A DNA stretch of 64,000 nucleotides from Acidovorax sp. NCPPB 4044 (GTDB lineage Bacteria; Pseudomonadota; Gammaproteobacteria; Burkholderiales; Burkholderiaceae_C). The stretch covers positions 1,890,001 through 1,954,000 of the forward strand of contig NZ_JAMCOS010000001.1 of NCBI RefSeq assembly GCF_028069655.1, in the 5' to 3' direction. How positions within the stretch are numbered: the stretch's first letter is position 1; the number at the start of each line of letters is the position of its first letter. The notes below the pieces were generated by a model. That model saw only the letters and a program-made list of their open reading frames with translations, did not search any database and was not told the origin of the DNA. Below are positions 45,112 through 55,229 of the stretch, piece by piece. The position numbers and the translations under genes were made by a program.

Positions 45112-45162
45112 GGCTCCATGCCGCCGTATCCATTGAATAGCTTGCTCACTTTTTAGTAGCAT
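45112..45162 (+). repeat. Dispersed border repeat, copy B
   Basis: GGCTCCATGCCGCCG, TATCCATTGAATA, then GCTTGCTCACTTTTTAGTAGC. It lies between the convergent pirin and trhO genes. Its right end supplies the last codons (DATKK) and stop of trhO. Confidence 0.75.
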
Positions 45163-45931
45163 CTGGTGTGCCCGGCGCCGCGACTTCGACCATCGGTGCC
45201 GACAGGTCCGCGGCCAGCACCGCGCGCTCGTCGAACACGAAGCAGCCGCCGCGGTAGTGCGCGCCATCGGTCTGCTCGAAGTATTTGAGGATGCCGCCTT
45301 CGAGCTGGTAGACGTGTTCGAGCCCTTCCTCGCGCATGAGGATCGCGGCCTTCTCGCAGCGGATGCCGCCCGTGCAGAAGCTCACCACCGTCTTGTCCTT
45401 GAGCGCGGACTTGTGCGCGCGCAGCGCGGGCGGGAATTCGGTGAACTTCGCGATGCGCCAGTCGATGGCGCCTTCGAACGTGCCGTGGTCCACCTCGAAG
45501 GCATTGCGGGTGTCGAGCGTGACCACCGGCCGGCCCGCGTCGTCGTGGCCCTGGTCGAGCCAGCGGCGCAGCGTGGGCGCGTCCACCGCGGGTGCCCGCC
45601 CGGCGGCGGGGCGGATGGCGGGGTGGTCCATGCGGATGATCTCGCGCTTCACTTTCACCAGCATCTTGCGGAAGGGCTGCGTGGCGGACCAGCTTTCCTT
45701 CGGGTCGAGCGGCGCGAAACGCGCATCCGTTTCCCGCAGCCATGCCACGAAGCCGCGCACGGCGGACGCGGGGCCCGCAAGAAACAGGTTGATGCCTTCC
45801 TCGGCGAGCAGGATGGTGCCCTTGAGGTGGCCCTCCAGGCAGCGGGAGTGGATGCGGTCGCGCAGATCGGCTGCGTCGGGCAGCGGCACGAACAGATAGC
45901 AGGAGATGTTGAGGACGTCGGTGTGGTTCAT
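45146..45931 (-). CDS. trhO: tRNA uridine(34) hydroxylase TrhO (YceA family rhodanese)
   Basis: Oxygen-dependent formation of 5-hydroxyuridine at tRNA position 34. The 261-residue product has the N-terminal acylphosphatase-like domain ([20 protein letters not shown], about residues 37-56) and a rhodanese domain with [17 protein letters not shown] and the two conserved cysteines in [11 protein letters not shown] (about 180). The ATG at 45931 starts the conserved [14 protein letters not shown]. The C-terminal five residues and stop lie in a dispersed repeat, so the tail is probably lineage-specific. Confidence 0.9.
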   Translation of the reverse strand: MNHTDVLNISCYLFVPLPDAADLRDRIHSRCLEGHLKGTILLAEEGINLFLAGPASAVRGFVAWLRETDARFAPLDPKESWSATQPFRKMLVKVKREIIRMDHPAIRPAAGRAPAVDAPTLRRWLDQGHDDAGRPVVTLDTRNAFEVDHGTFEGAIDWRIAKFTEFPPALRAHKSALKDKTVVSFCTGGIRCEKAAILMREEGLEHVYQLEGGILKYFEQTDGAHYRGGCFVFDERAVLAADLSAPMVEVAAPGTPDATKK

Positions 45932-46016
45932 CGCGATGGGCTCGCCCGGCGGGCAGCGCTGCACTGCGCGGGGCAGGGGGTACCGGCCCCGCGTCCCCCG
46001 CCCGCACCGCGGCGCG

Positions 46017-46880
46017 TCAGGCCGCGGGCGTGAGCAGCGTGGAATCGATCTTGTTGGCCAGCTGCGCGATCGCCAGGGCCGCGGGGCAGCCCGGCATCTG
46101 CATCAGCAGCAGCTGTCGCCGCATGACCGCATCGCGCACGGAGGTGTCGGCGGGGATGTCGCCCATGTGCAGCAGACGCATGGGGCGGCCCGATTCGGTG
46201 GTCACGAAGCGGTCCAGCACCTGCTGGAGCTGGCTGGTGATGGCCCGGCCGTCGCCCGGGCGCGCGGCCTGGTTGACCACCATGCGAACGTACTGGCGCT
46301 TCTGCTGGGTCGCGAGCACCTTGATGGCCGCGTAGGCATCGGTGAGCGAGGTGGGCTCGGGCGTGGCCACGATCAGCACCTCGGACGCGAGCGAGACCGA
46401 GAACAGCACCACGTCGGAGATGCCGGCGCCGGTGTCGAGCAGCACCACGTCGAAGCGCGGCGCCAGGGTCTGGATGACGTTGAGGAACTCGCTGCGGACC
46501 TCGGGGGTGAGGCGCGAATACTCGACCATGCCGGAGCCGGCGAGCACGACGGAGAAGCCGCCGGGCGCATCGATCACCGCGTCTTCGAGGTCGGCCTTGC
46601 CGGTGAACACGTCGTGCAGCGTGACCTTGGGGTGCAGGTTCAGGACCACGTCGAGATTGGCGAGGCCCAGGTCGGCGTCGAGCACGAGCACGCGGTGCCC
46701 GCGGCGGGTAAGGGCCGCCGCGAGGTTGGCGGAAACGAAGGTCTTGCCCACGCCACCCTTGCCGCTGGTGATGGCGATGATGCGTGCACCGGCGGGCGCG
46801 GGCGTGGGGGCAGGGGGCCGGCCCGGCGCAGGGGCTTGCGGAGCCGGCGGTGTGGAACGGGGTGACAGCGCGTCGGTCAT
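46017..46880 (-). CDS. FlhG/MinD-like P-loop ATPase
   Basis: A 287-residue MinD/ParA-type ATPase. After a proline-rich N-terminus of about 30 residues it has the deviant Walker [19 protein letters not shown] (about 37-54), then [16 protein letters not shown], which is typical of FlhG/FleN rather than cell-division MinD, and [16 protein letters not shown]. Such proteins control flagellar number or polar assembly. No flhF, fliA or other flagellar gene is in the window. It is the third gene of a SulP-GGDEF-ATPase operon, ten bases after the GGDEF stop. Confidence 0.8.
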   Translation of the reverse strand: MTDALSPRSTPPAPQAPAPGRPPAPTPAPAGARIIAITSGKGGVGKTFVSANLAAALTRRGHRVLVLDADLGLANLDVVLNLHPKVTLHDVFTGKADLEDAVIDAPGGFSVVLAGSGMVEYSRLTPEVRSEFLNVIQTLAPRFDVVLLDTGAGISDVVLFSVSLASEVLIVATPEPTSLTDAYAAIKVLATQQKRQYVRMVVNQAARPGDGRAITSQLQQVLDRFVTTESGRPMRLLHMGDIPADTSVRDAVMRRQLLLMQMPGCPAALAIAQLANKIDSTLLTPAA

Positions 46881-46890
46881 CTCTGTGCTT

Positions 46891-47703
<813 letters not shown>

Positions 47704-47717
47704 GCCCCCATAGGTAA

Positions 47718-49448
47718 CTACAGGGGTAACCGTTGCAACGCCATCAGGGCTTCGCCATCGGTACGGTAAAGCACCAGGCCCGGCCCGTCCAGCAGGCCCG
47801 CGCGGCGCAGGACCTGCTCGACCGGCAGCTTCATGCCGCTGACGTGGAGCGCTCCGCCCTGGGCCGTGGCGAGCCCGCGCAGACGCGCGAAGCATTCGAC
47901 GCCGGTCACGTCGATGCGGTTGACCGGCAGCGCGAAAAGGCACACGTGCCGCATGTCCGGATGGGCCGCCAGGTGGTCCGAGATGCGGCGCTCGAGCGCC
48001 GCGGCGGATGCGAAGTCGAGTTCGGCATCCATCCGCACCGCGAAGAGCGCGGGCGCCAGCGGCGGCAGCAGCCACAGATGCCGGTCGCGCAGGCTGCCAT
48101 CGGGGTGCTGACCCACCTCGATGATGCGCGGGTGCAGCCGCTGGTAGAGGAAGTGGCACAGGTTCATGACCAGGCCGGCCAGCACGCCCCAATACATGCG
48201 CGGCGCCGTCGCCAGCGTCAGGAAGAACGTCAGGCCCCCGATCAGTGCTTCGACGCGCGAGATGCGCCACAGCCGCCAGAGCACCGCCGGCTTGATGAGG
48301 CTGGTCACGGCGGCCACCACCACGGCGGCCAGTACCGACTGCGGCACGTGGTAGAGCGCCGGAGTGAGCCACAACAGCACCGCCAGCACGAGGGCCAGCG
48401 CGAAGATCGTCGCCCAGCCGCTTTTGGCGCCGGCATACAGATTGATTGCCGACCGCGAGAACGATGCGCTGGTGGCGAAGCTGCCGCACAGCCCCGAACC
48501 CATCTTGGCGAGGCCGTGGGCGATGAGGTCCTGGTTCTCGTTCCAGCGCGTGCCGCCCTGCTGGTGCTCGACCTTGGCCGACGACGCGGTCTCCAGGAAA
48601 CTCACCAGCGTCACCACGAGCACCGGCATCAGCAACTGCCCGAACTGCTCCCAGCTGAGCCAGCCGGGCCAGTAGGGCTGCGGCAGGCCGGACGGCAGGT
48701 GGCCCACCACGGCCCCGTCGTGGTCGGCATAGCCGAGCGCGCGGCTCGCGATGGCGGCCACGCCCACGATCACGATGGCCGACGGAAAGCTGGAGCGCCA
48801 GCGGCGCGCAAGCGTCAGCAACGCGAGGCTGCCCAGCCCGAAGGCGGCGGCCGTGCCGTCGAAATGGTGGATCGAGGGCGAGGCGGCCAGCGCATGCCAG
48901 GTGGTGCGCAGCCCGAGCAGCGCCGGCAGCTGCGAAGCCAGGATCAGCAGCGCCGCTGCCTGCGTGAACCCGCTCAGCACGGGCGACGTCACCAGGTTGA
49001 GCAGCCAGCCGCCCCGCACCGCGCCCAGCAGCAGTTGCACCAGGCCCGAGAGCAGGGCCATCCACGCCGCCAGTGCCACCCACTGGGCACTGCCCGGCTC
49101 GGCCATGCCCGTGAGCGAGGCGCCGATCAGCAGGCTGGTGAGGGCCGTGGGGCCGACGCCCAGGCGCGTGGAGGAACTCCACAGCACCGCGATCAGCGCC
49201 GGCACGAGCGAGGCGTAGATGCCTGTCACGAGCGGCATGCCGGCGAGGGCGGCATAGGCCACGCCCTGGGGCACCAGCATCAGTCCCACGGTCATGCCGG
49301 CCCAGAACTCGCCCTGGAGCAACTGCGGACCGGGCCGCGGCCAGGCCAGGAAAGGGAACCAGCGCTGCAGGGCGCGGCGTCGGTCGGACAGCGCGGGCGG
49401 CGTGGCCGTGGGGTGTGGACCGGGGGCGGGAGACGGTGCGGGAGGCAT
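47718..49448 (-). CDS. SulP-family anion transporter with STAS domain
   Basis: Sulfate/bicarbonate-type anion permease of 576 residues. The membrane part (about 45-430) carries the SulP signature FWAGMTVGLMLVPQGVAYAALAG and the substrate segment [15 protein letters not shown]. The C-terminal cytoplasmic STAS domain (about 460-570) includes VNRIDVTGVECFARL. I cannot tell sulfate from bicarbonate from sequence. It is the first gene of the operon with a diguanylate cyclase and an FlhG-like ATPase, and divergent from the BON lipoprotein. Confidence 0.9.
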   Translation of the reverse strand: MPPAPSPAPGPHPTATPPALSDRRRALQRWFPFLAWPRPGPQLLQGEFWAGMTVGLMLVPQGVAYAALAGMPLVTGIYASLVPALIAVLWSSSTRLGVGPTALTSLLIGASLTGMAEPGSAQWVALAAWMALLSGLVQLLLGAVRGGWLLNLVTSPVLSGFTQAAALLILASQLPALLGLRTTWHALAASPSIHHFDGTAAAFGLGSLALLTLARRWRSSFPSAIVIVGVAAIASRALGYADHDGAVVGHLPSGLPQPYWPGWLSWEQFGQLLMPVLVVTLVSFLETASSAKVEHQQGGTRWNENQDLIAHGLAKMGSGLCGSFATSASFSRSAINLYAGAKSGWATIFALALVLAVLLWLTPALYHVPQSVLAAVVVAAVTSLIKPAVLWRLWRISRVEALIGGLTFFLTLATAPRMYWGVLAGLVMNLCHFLYQRLHPRIIEVGQHPDGSLRDRHLWLLPPLAPALFAVRMDAELDFASAAALERRISDHLAAHPDMRHVCLFALPVNRIDVTGVECFARLRGLATAQGGALHVSGMKLPVEQVLRRAGLLDGPGLVLYRTDGEALMALQRLPL

Positions 49449-49565
49449 GGGGCGATTCTCGCCTCAGGCGTCCTACGCAAGCTTCGGCTTTGTCCGACCG
49501 GGGGGCGCCACGGTCGAGCCTACAGTGGCTTCAACCCGTTCCCCGGACCCTTCGAGGAGACCTCC

Positions 49566-50036
49566 ATGACGCACGATGCCCCTTCCCCCAAGAGCACCCA
49601 GCAGCGCGTGCTGACCATCCTGTCGGCCACCGCGCTCGCGTTCGGCCTGGCCGCCTGCAACCGGCAGGACGAGCAGACCGTCGGCCAGAAGATCGACGCC
49701 ACGATCGAACGCACGGGCGAGGCCGCCTCCGATGCGCAGCGCCGCATGGAAGCCGCCGCCACCGAAGCCAGCCAGGCATCGCGCCAGGCCGCCGCCCGCG
49801 CTGCCGAAGTGATGGACGACGCCGGCATCACCGCGAAGGTGACCGCCGGACTGGCCCAGGATGCCGAACTGAGCGCCATCAAGATCGACGTGGACACCCG
49901 TAATGGCATCGTGACGCTGTCCGGCCCCGTGAAGAACGACGTGGCCCGCGAACGCGCCAGCCGCATCGCCGAGAACGTCAAGGGCGTGAACTCGGTGGTG
50001 AACCAGCTCACCGTCGCGCCGGGCGCCACGGGCTGA
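49566..50036 (+). CDS. BON-domain lipoprotein
   Basis: A 156-residue envelope lipoprotein. The signal ends in the lipobox LAAC (Cys31), followed by an alpha-helical Ala/Glu-rich linker (about 45-85, with ATEASQASRQAAARAAEV) and one BON domain (DDAGITAKVTAGLAQDAELS to GVNSVVNQLTV, about 86-150). BON proteins bind membranes and protect against osmotic stress. TACAGT at 49521-49526 is a possible -10, and CGAGGAGA supplies a ribosome binding site. Confidence 0.9.
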   Translation: MTHDAPSPKSTQQRVLTILSATALAFGLAACNRQDEQTVGQKIDATIERTGEAASDAQRRMEAAATEASQASRQAAARAAEVMDDAGITAKVTAGLAQDAELSAIKIDVDTRNGIVTLSGPVKNDVARERASRIAENVKGVNSVVNQLTVAPGATG

Positions 50037-50112
50037 GCGCGGCGACCAAACGCCCCCGATGCTGTGCGCCCCGTTGCGCCAGCGGACGGGCCGGCGGCGA
50101 TACCATCTCCGC

Positions 50113-51357
50113 ATGACCCTTCCTGACTCCGACGCCACGCCGGGCTCCGAGCCCGCGACACGCCTGATCCACCACGCCTACGTGCCGCCGGCCGGTTTCT
50201 CCGCGCCGCAGCCGGCCGTGCACAAGGCTTCCACCGTGATCTTCCAGAACGTGGCGGCCATGCGCGCCCGCGAGTGGAAAGACAAGACCAGCTATACCTA
50301 CGGGCTGCACGGCACCCCTACCAGCTACATCCTGGAAGAACGCCTGTGCGAACTGGAGGGCGGCCTGCAGTGCGTGCTCATGCCCAGCGGGCTGGCCGCC
50401 ATCGCCAACGTTGCCCTGGCCCTGCTGCGATCGGGCGACGAGGTGCTGATCCCCGACAACTCCTACGGCCCCAACAAGGCGCTCGCAGAGGTGGAGCTGG
50501 CCCATTACGGCATCCGCCACACCTATTACGACCCGCTCGACCCGGCCGACCTCGCCGCGCGCATCAGCGGCGCGACCCGGCTCGTCTGGCTCGAAGCGCC
50601 GGGCTCGGTCACGCTGGAATTCCCCGACCTGGCCGAGCAGGTGCGGATCTGCCGCGAGCGCGGTGTGACCACGGCGCTGGACAACACATGGGGGGCCGGC
50701 ATCGCCTTCAACCCGTTCGATCTGCTGGGAGACGGGCAATCCGGCGTGGACGTGTCGGTGCATGCGCTCACCAAATACCCCAGCGGCGGCGGTGACGTGC
50801 TCATGGGCAGCGCGGTCACGCGCGACCCCGGGCTGCACCTGCGCATCAAGCTCACGCACATGCGCCTGGGCCTCGGGGTGGGCGCCAACGATGCCGAAGC
50901 CGTGCTGCGCTCGCTGCCGAGCATCGGCCTGCGGTACGGTGCGCACGACATGGCCGCGCGCAGGCTGGCGCGCTGGATGGCCGACCAGCCGGCGGTCGTG
51001 CAGGTGCTGCACCCCGCATTGCCGGGATCGCCCGGGCACGAGCACTGGGCCGCGCTCTGCGCCCGCGGGGGCGGGGAGGGCGCGGCCGCCGGGCTGTTCA
51101 GCGTGGTCATCGGCGCGCGGCATGCGCAGGACCGGGTGGATGCCTTCTGCGATGCGCTGAAGCTGTTCAAGATCGGCTACAGCTGGGGCGGGCCGATGAG
51201 CCTGGTCGTGCCCTATGAACTGCGGTCGATGCGCAGCCGCCCGACGCCCCACCTGCGTGAAGGCACGGTCGTGCGTTTCTCCATCGGGCTGGAAGGCGTG
51301 GCCGACCTGCAGGCCGACCTCGCCCAGGCCCTCGCGGCTGCGTTTCCCGCCGGCTGA
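50113..51357 (+). CDS. metC: Cystathionine beta-lyase (MetC-like)
   Basis: PLP-dependent cleavage of cystathionine to homocysteine, pyruvate and ammonia. The 414-residue product has the Cys/Met-metabolism fold: YTYGLHGTPTSYILEERLCELEGG, LEAPGSVTLEFPD and the PLP lysine in VHALTKYPSGGGDVLMG (about residues 216-232). The C-terminus has SWGGPMSLVVPY and VRFSIGLEGVADLQADL. The GGPMSL region favours the beta-lyase branch; a related gamma-lyase or desulfhydrase activity cannot be excluded. It is monocistronic, downstream of the BON lipoprotein. Confidence 0.85.
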   Translation: MTLPDSDATPGSEPATRLIHHAYVPPAGFSAPQPAVHKASTVIFQNVAAMRAREWKDKTSYTYGLHGTPTSYILEERLCELEGGLQCVLMPSGLAAIANVALALLRSGDEVLIPDNSYGPNKALAEVELAHYGIRHTYYDPLDPADLAARISGATRLVWLEAPGSVTLEFPDLAEQVRICRERGVTTALDNTWGAGIAFNPFDLLGDGQSGVDVSVHALTKYPSGGGDVLMGSAVTRDPGLHLRIKLTHMRLGLGVGANDAEAVLRSLPSIGLRYGAHDMAARRLARWMADQPAVVQVLHPALPGSPGHEHWAALCARGGGEGAAAGLFSVVIGARHAQDRVDAFCDALKLFKIGYSWGGPMSLVVPYELRSMRSRPTPHLREGTVVRFSIGLEGVADLQADLAQALAAAFPAG

Positions 51358-51448
51358 GTGCGGGTACCATCGGTATCAGCACGCGCCGAGGGGTCTCGGG
51401 GCGTCCTGATACATTGGCTTTCCATACAGCATTCAAGGGGTCCTCATC

Positions 51449-51652
51449 TTGGCAACACCCAACTACGGATACGAAAAGCGGCAGCGTGAACTCGCCAAGA
51501 AGAAAAAGAAGGAAGAAAAGGCATTCGCCAAGTCCCAGCGCAAGACCGACGAACCCGGTGGCGAATCCGAGGCGGATGGCAGCGCGGGCGAGGCAGCGGG
51601 CACCGGCGCCCCCGCTGCGGACGGTGCCTCGGACAGCAGCCGGGCCGGCTGA
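51449..51652 (+). CDS. Small lysine-rich conserved-looking protein, TTG start
   Basis: A 67-residue protein with a very basic N-terminal half (NYGYEKRQRELAKKKKKEEK) and a low-complexity acidic, Gly/Ala/Ser-rich tail. It starts at TTG after AAGGGG (51434-51439). I have seen similar lysine-rich small proteins in beta-proteobacteria but know no function. Codon use and the charge switch at residue 35 argue for a real gene. The N-terminal part could bind nucleic acid or the ribosome (inference). Confidence 0.65.
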   Translation: MATPNYGYEKRQRELAKKKKKEEKAFAKSQRKTDEPGGESEADGSAGEAAGTGAPAADGASDSSRAG

Positions 51653-51679
51653 CGCGCTGTCCTGCGCAGGCTGCCTGCC

Positions 51680-52348
51680 TCAGCGCAGCAGCCGGCGCAA
51701 CTCCGGCCACACGTTGGCCAGCATGAGAGGGTGCGCTTCGGCGCGCGGGTGGATGCGGTCCGCCTGGAACATCGCCGTGGGATTCGGCCCGTCGGCCACG
51801 CCCTTCAGCAGGAAGGGCACCAGCGCAGACTGCGTGCTCCTGGCCACCGAGGCGAACACGCCCTCGAAACGCCGCGTGTAGTCCGAGCCGTAGTTGGGGG
51901 GCACCTGCATGCCCACGATCAGCACCCGGGCGCCGGCCTTGCGCGAGGCCTCCGCCATGGCCTGCAGGTTGGCCTCGGTGCCCTGCAGCGGCAACCCGCG
52001 CAGCGCGTCGTTGCCACCCAATTCGAGGATGACGTGGGTCGGGCGGTGCTGGGCCAGCAGGCCGGGCAGGCGCGAACGGCCCCCGGCCGTGGTGTCGCCG
52101 CTCACGCTGGCGTTCACCACCGTCGCAGCGATCTTTTCCTGGGCCAGTTTCTTTTCCAGCAGGGCCACCCAGCCCGTGCCGCGCGCCAGGCCGTATTCGG
52201 CGCTCAGGGAATCGCCCACCACCAGGATCACGGGCTTTCCGCCGGCCGCGGCGGTGGGTTGCGCGGCCGCGATGGGGGCATAAAGCCCCAGAACGGCAGC
52301 GCTGGCGGCCGCCACGATAAAGTCTCGCCGGAATCCATCCATTCGCAT
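51680..52348 (-). CDS. tesA: Periplasmic SGNH hydrolase / multifunctional thioesterase TesA
   Basis: Secreted esterase/lysophospholipase/acyl-CoA thioesterase I. The 222-residue product has a signal peptide (FIVAAASAAVLGLYAPIAAA, cleavage near residue 30) and the SGNH blocks VVGDSLSAEYG (nucleophile Ser), the block II glycine in VSGDTTAGG, LELGGNDALRG and DRIHPRAEAH (catalytic Asp and His). The start is one of two methionines (52348 or 52342). It is divergent from an ABC ATPase gene with 18 bp between starts, the same pairing as tesA/ybbA in E. coli. Confidence 0.92.
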   Translation of the reverse strand: MRMDGFRRDFIVAAASAAVLGLYAPIAAAQPTAAAGGKPVILVVGDSLSAEYGLARGTGWVALLEKKLAQEKIAATVVNASVSGDTTAGGRSRLPGLLAQHRPTHVILELGGNDALRGLPLQGTEANLQAMAEASRKAGARVLIVGMQVPPNYGSDYTRRFEGVFASVARSTQSALVPFLLKGVADGPNPTAMFQADRIHPRAEAHPLMLANVWPELRRLLR

Positions 52349-52366
52349 CACTGCAAAGCACCTTTC

Positions 52367-53077
52367 ATGTCGGAACATTCGCCGGAAACACCGTCCCAGC
52401 CCGCCGCTCCCATCATCGCCGTGGAGCATGTGCACAAATCGGTGACGGATTCCACCGGCACGCTCGACATTCTGCGGGATATCGATTTCCGCCTCGCACC
52501 GAGGGACACCGCCGCCATCGTGGGCGCCTCGGGCTCGGGCAAGAGCACGCTGCTGTCGATCATCGCGGGGCTGGACACGCCCACGCGCGGCACGGTGCGG
52601 CTGGGTGGCGAGGACCTGTTCGCGCTCGGCGAGGACGACCGCGCCGCCCTGCGTGCGCGGCGCATGGGCTTCGTGTTCCAGAGCTTCCAGCTGCTGGGCA
52701 ACCTCACGGCGCTGGAAAACGTGATGCTGCCGCTGGAGCTGGCCCAGCGCCGCGATGCGCGCGCGCTCGCCACCGAGATGCTGGGCCGCGTGGGGCTGGG
52801 CCAGCGCCTGTCGCACTATCCCAAGGTGCTCTCGGGCGGCGAGCAGCAGCGCGTGGCGCTCGCGCGGGCCTTCGTGGTGCAGCCCGACGTGCTGCTGGCC
52901 GACGAGCCCACCGGCAGCCTGGATTTCGCCACCGGCGAGACCATCATGCGGCTCATGTTCGACCTGAACCGCGAACTGGGCACGACGCTGGTGCTGGTCA
53001 CGCACGACCGCGGCATCGCCGCGCAGTGCGACCGGCGCATCACCATCGATGCCGGCCGGATCGCGGCGGAGCACTGA
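52367..53077 (+). CDS. ybbA: ABC transporter ATPase, YbbA/LolD type
   Basis: A 236-residue MacB/LolD-family ATPase: Walker [10 protein letters not shown] (about residues 51-59), Q-loop [18 protein letters not shown], signature [14 protein letters not shown], Walker [13 protein letters not shown] and switch LVTHDRG. In E. coli ybbA is followed by the large permease gene ybbP. Here the next gene is a convergent tannase, so no permease partner is encoded beside it. The divergent arrangement with tesA supports the YbbA assignment over LolD. Confidence 0.88.
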   Translation: MSEHSPETPSQPAAPIIAVEHVHKSVTDSTGTLDILRDIDFRLAPRDTAAIVGASGSGKSTLLSIIAGLDTPTRGTVRLGGEDLFALGEDDRAALRARRMGFVFQSFQLLGNLTALENVMLPLELAQRRDARALATEMLGRVGLGQRLSHYPKVLSGGEQQRVALARAFVVQPDVLLADEPTGSLDFATGETIMRLMFDLNRELGTTLVLVTHDRGIAAQCDRRITIDAGRIAAEH

Positions 53078-53092
53078 GGCGCAGACGCTCTC

Positions 53093-53124
53093 GGCCCGTT
53101 CGTGGGCGATAGGGTGAACGGGCC
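53093..53124. terminator. Stem-loop between convergent ybbA and tannase genes
   Basis: GGCCCGTTC (53093-53101) and GAACGGGCC (53116-53124) form a perfect nine-base stem with a 14-base loop. There are no T runs, so it would act as a factor-dependent or 3'-end protecting structure. Confidence 0.5.
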
Positions 53125-53131
53125 ACGCCTG

Positions 53132-54832
53132 CTACCGCACTGCGCAGCGAAAGTTGTCTGCGGTGTTCGCATCGCCGGAACCTGCATATCGCGGCCAGCT
53201 GGGGTATTCGCACAGCGGCCGGGTGCGGCCTGCAACGCCGGCGGTGTCCGTCACCACCTGCGCGACCGGCGCGATGCCGTTGCTCACCCATTGGTCCAGC
53301 GCCTTGAGGGAATCCCAGTTGGCGTTGAACACCGTGCTGGCGGCATGGCCGTATCCAGGCACTTCGTAGTAGCGCGCAAAACCGCGCACCGCCGTCGCTC
53401 CCATCGTCTGCTCCAGGCGCTGCCAGTACTGGGCGGTGGCGCGGGTGCTGACCAGTGCATCGGCCGCGCCGTGCGCCATCAGCAGTTTGCCGCCACGCTT
53501 GTGGAACGTGGAGAGATCGGTGCCGTTGATGTCCTGCAGACGGGTCAGCGCATCGATGCGGGCCGCCCAGGGGCCGGGGCTTTGCGGGTCGAGCGACAGC
53601 GCATTGAAATTCGCGTCGCGTGTGACGAAGTAACGCACCCACTGGTCCCAGAACACAGCCCAGTACGGCGCAGTCAGCGGCGCGGGGCTGGCAGGCGCGG
53701 TGGTGTTCATCGCCAGCAGGTTCACCGTGGGCTGGAGCGGGCTGGTGCCTTGTTCGCCCAGTTCGGTCCCCCATACGTTGAAGCCGGGATACTGCGTTTC
53801 ACCGCTGCCCAGGGGCTTGCTGAACTGGATGGCCGTGGCGTAGGTCTTGAGCGCGGCGATCATCGCGTCGGACAGGCACTGGTCGCCCTCGTTGCCTCCG
53901 CTCGCACAGCGCAGGGGCTGGCCGTCGATCCGCGCCGTGGCGGGATCGAACTGCGCATTGCAGGCGGCCACGTTGCTGACCACGCCGTCCTGCAGCCCGT
54001 CGAGTGCGTCGCACTGCGCCAACGCAGCCTGGCGCAGCAGCTTGCGCTGGCCCAGGCTGGGGTAGGCGCCTGGCTGGGCGAAGGCGCGGCTGATGCGCCC
54101 GAATTGCAGGTTCAGGCTGGCAGCGTTCCAGGCCGGGTACCAGGCGACGACACCATCCCAGTCCGCAGGCCACTTCTGGGCGACGGCCAGGGCTTCGCGC
54201 CCGCCGGTCGACCCGCCCAGGAAGTAGCGCCTGCGGGGCTTTTCGCCATAGAACTGCGTCACCAGAACGTCGGCAACGTCGCTGACCTTCTTCAGGGCCG
54301 CGCCTGAGAAGTTGGCCACGGCTTCGTCATTGACTCCGAAGCTGCCGTCGCGGCTGCCTGCGGCGCCGGCCGGGTGACCGGAGTCGCTCGCGAACACGGC
54401 AAAGCCCTGGCTCAGCAGCGGATAGGCTCCCTGGCTTGCGGGCGCTGCCGGGTAGGTATAGAGGCTGGGCACCGCGCCGTTGTACCCGCCGCCACCCAGC
54501 ATGACGACCTTGCCGTTCCACTCCTTGGGCAGCAGCAATCCCATCCTGATGGCGGGTGCGGCGGGGTCCACCGGCAGTATCGAGATGTTGGCGCGCACGG
54601 ACGCGGGGGGTTGCGCGCCGCTGGCCGCCGCCGGGGTTTCGATCGACGTCACCGAGGCGCCGCTGGTGGGCAAGCCGATCTGGCTGGCGGCCACCTGCTG
54701 CCGGGCCAGTTGCCTGCTCGATTCCTCGAAGCTGTAGCGGTGCAAGCTGCCGCTTCCGCAGGCCGCGAGTGTGGCGACCGCGCCAGACGTGGCGAAGAGG
54801 CGCCACAGGGGAGTGGTGAAGAAGGGCGTCAC
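53132..54832 (-). CDS. Tannase/feruloyl esterase family lipoprotein
   Basis: Exported alpha/beta-hydrolase, 566 residues. The GTG start at 54832 follows AGGAG and begins a lipoprotein signal ending LAACGSGS (Cys near 23). Family motifs are [11 protein letters not shown], the nucleophile elbow [12 protein letters not shown] (Ser near 206), the acid in [10 protein letters not shown] (near 458) and the base in [12 protein letters not shown] (near 494). In characterised tannases and feruloyl esterases a cysteine precedes the Ser and follows the His, and the two form a disulfide; here these positions are Gly and Ala. It may cleave phenolic esters. No phenolic pathway gene is adjacent. Confidence 0.85.
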   Translation of the reverse strand: MTPFFTTPLWRLFATSGAVATLAACGSGSLHRYSFEESSRQLARQQVAASQIGLPTSGASVTSIETPAAASGAQPPASVRANISILPVDPAAPAIRMGLLLPKEWNGKVVMLGGGGYNGAVPSLYTYPAAPASQGAYPLLSQGFAVFASDSGHPAGAAGSRDGSFGVNDEAVANFSGAALKKVSDVADVLVTQFYGEKPRRRYFLGGSTGGREALAVAQKWPADWDGVVAWYPAWNAASLNLQFGRISRAFAQPGAYPSLGQRKLLRQAALAQCDALDGLQDGVVSNVAACNAQFDPATARIDGQPLRCASGGNEGDQCLSDAMIAALKTYATAIQFSKPLGSGETQYPGFNVWGTELGEQGTSPLQPTVNLLAMNTTAPASPAPLTAPYWAVFWDQWVRYFVTRDANFNALSLDPQSPGPWAARIDALTRLQDINGTDLSTFHKRGGKLLMAHGAADALVSTRATAQYWQRLEQTMGATAVRGFARYYEVPGYGHAASTVFNANWDSLKALDQWVSNGIAPVAQVVTDTAGVAGRTRPLCEYPSWPRYAGSGDANTADNFRCAVR

Positions 54833-55129
54833 GTGGTCTCCTGGTGATGGAAGGCGGGTTCGAAAGCCGGCCGACCATTGTGGAAGTGACGCGGGGCCTG
54901 TCACTCGGCGTTTGCAGCTAGGTAGTTCTTCATACGGGAAAAGGCCCATCCGGTGCAGATGCCTTTGGTGTAGCCGCGGCGGCAGTCCGATGGCAGAAAC
55001 CCTTCACCAGCCACCCCCCGTAACCGGACCCCAACCCTACCGACGGCGGCAGGCTCGGCAGCAGGCGCCATGCCGTGGCCGACGGTGCGGGCATCTCGCT
55101 GGGGTTCTGCGTCCCGGGCAGGCTCCTGG
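54833..55129. other. Intergenic stretch without a convincing gene
   Basis: This is the leader of the tannase gene plus sequence of unclear origin. A minus-strand frame (54901-55164, 87 codons) is open and its end (RRGYTKGICTGWAFSRMKNYLA) has a more protein-like composition than a random frame. However, it begins inside the repeat at 55.1 kb and has no ribosome binding site. It could be a gene remnant. Confidence 0.3.
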
Positions 55130-55194
55130 TTCAAGCATTTTGTGCTCCATGCCGCCGATTCCATTGAATAGTTTGCTATTGAAAATATAGCATT
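55130..55194 (+). repeat. Dispersed border repeat, copy C
   Basis: TTTTGTGCTCCATGCCGCCG, ATTCCATTGAATA, then TTTGCTATTGAAAATATAGC. It is nearly identical to copy A over the first 50 bases. It ends at the -35 region of the proposed rlmB promoter. Confidence 0.75.
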
Positions 55195-55222
55195 CGATGG
55201 GAAGGCGCCGGGCGCGGATAAT
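55193..55222 (+). promoter_or_regulatory. Candidate rlmB promoter abutting repeat C
   Basis: TTCGAT (55193-55198) and GATAAT (55217-55222) are 18 bases apart. The -10 ends seven bases before the rlmB ATG and there is no Shine-Dalgarno, suggesting a leaderless mRNA. Confidence 0.45.
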
Positions 55223-55229
55223 CGCCCGC

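Noticed and set aside
54901..55164. 87-codon minus-strand frame downstream of repeat C
   Set aside because: Starts inside the repeat, has no ribosome binding site, and only its last 35 residues look protein-like; kept only as a possible relic.
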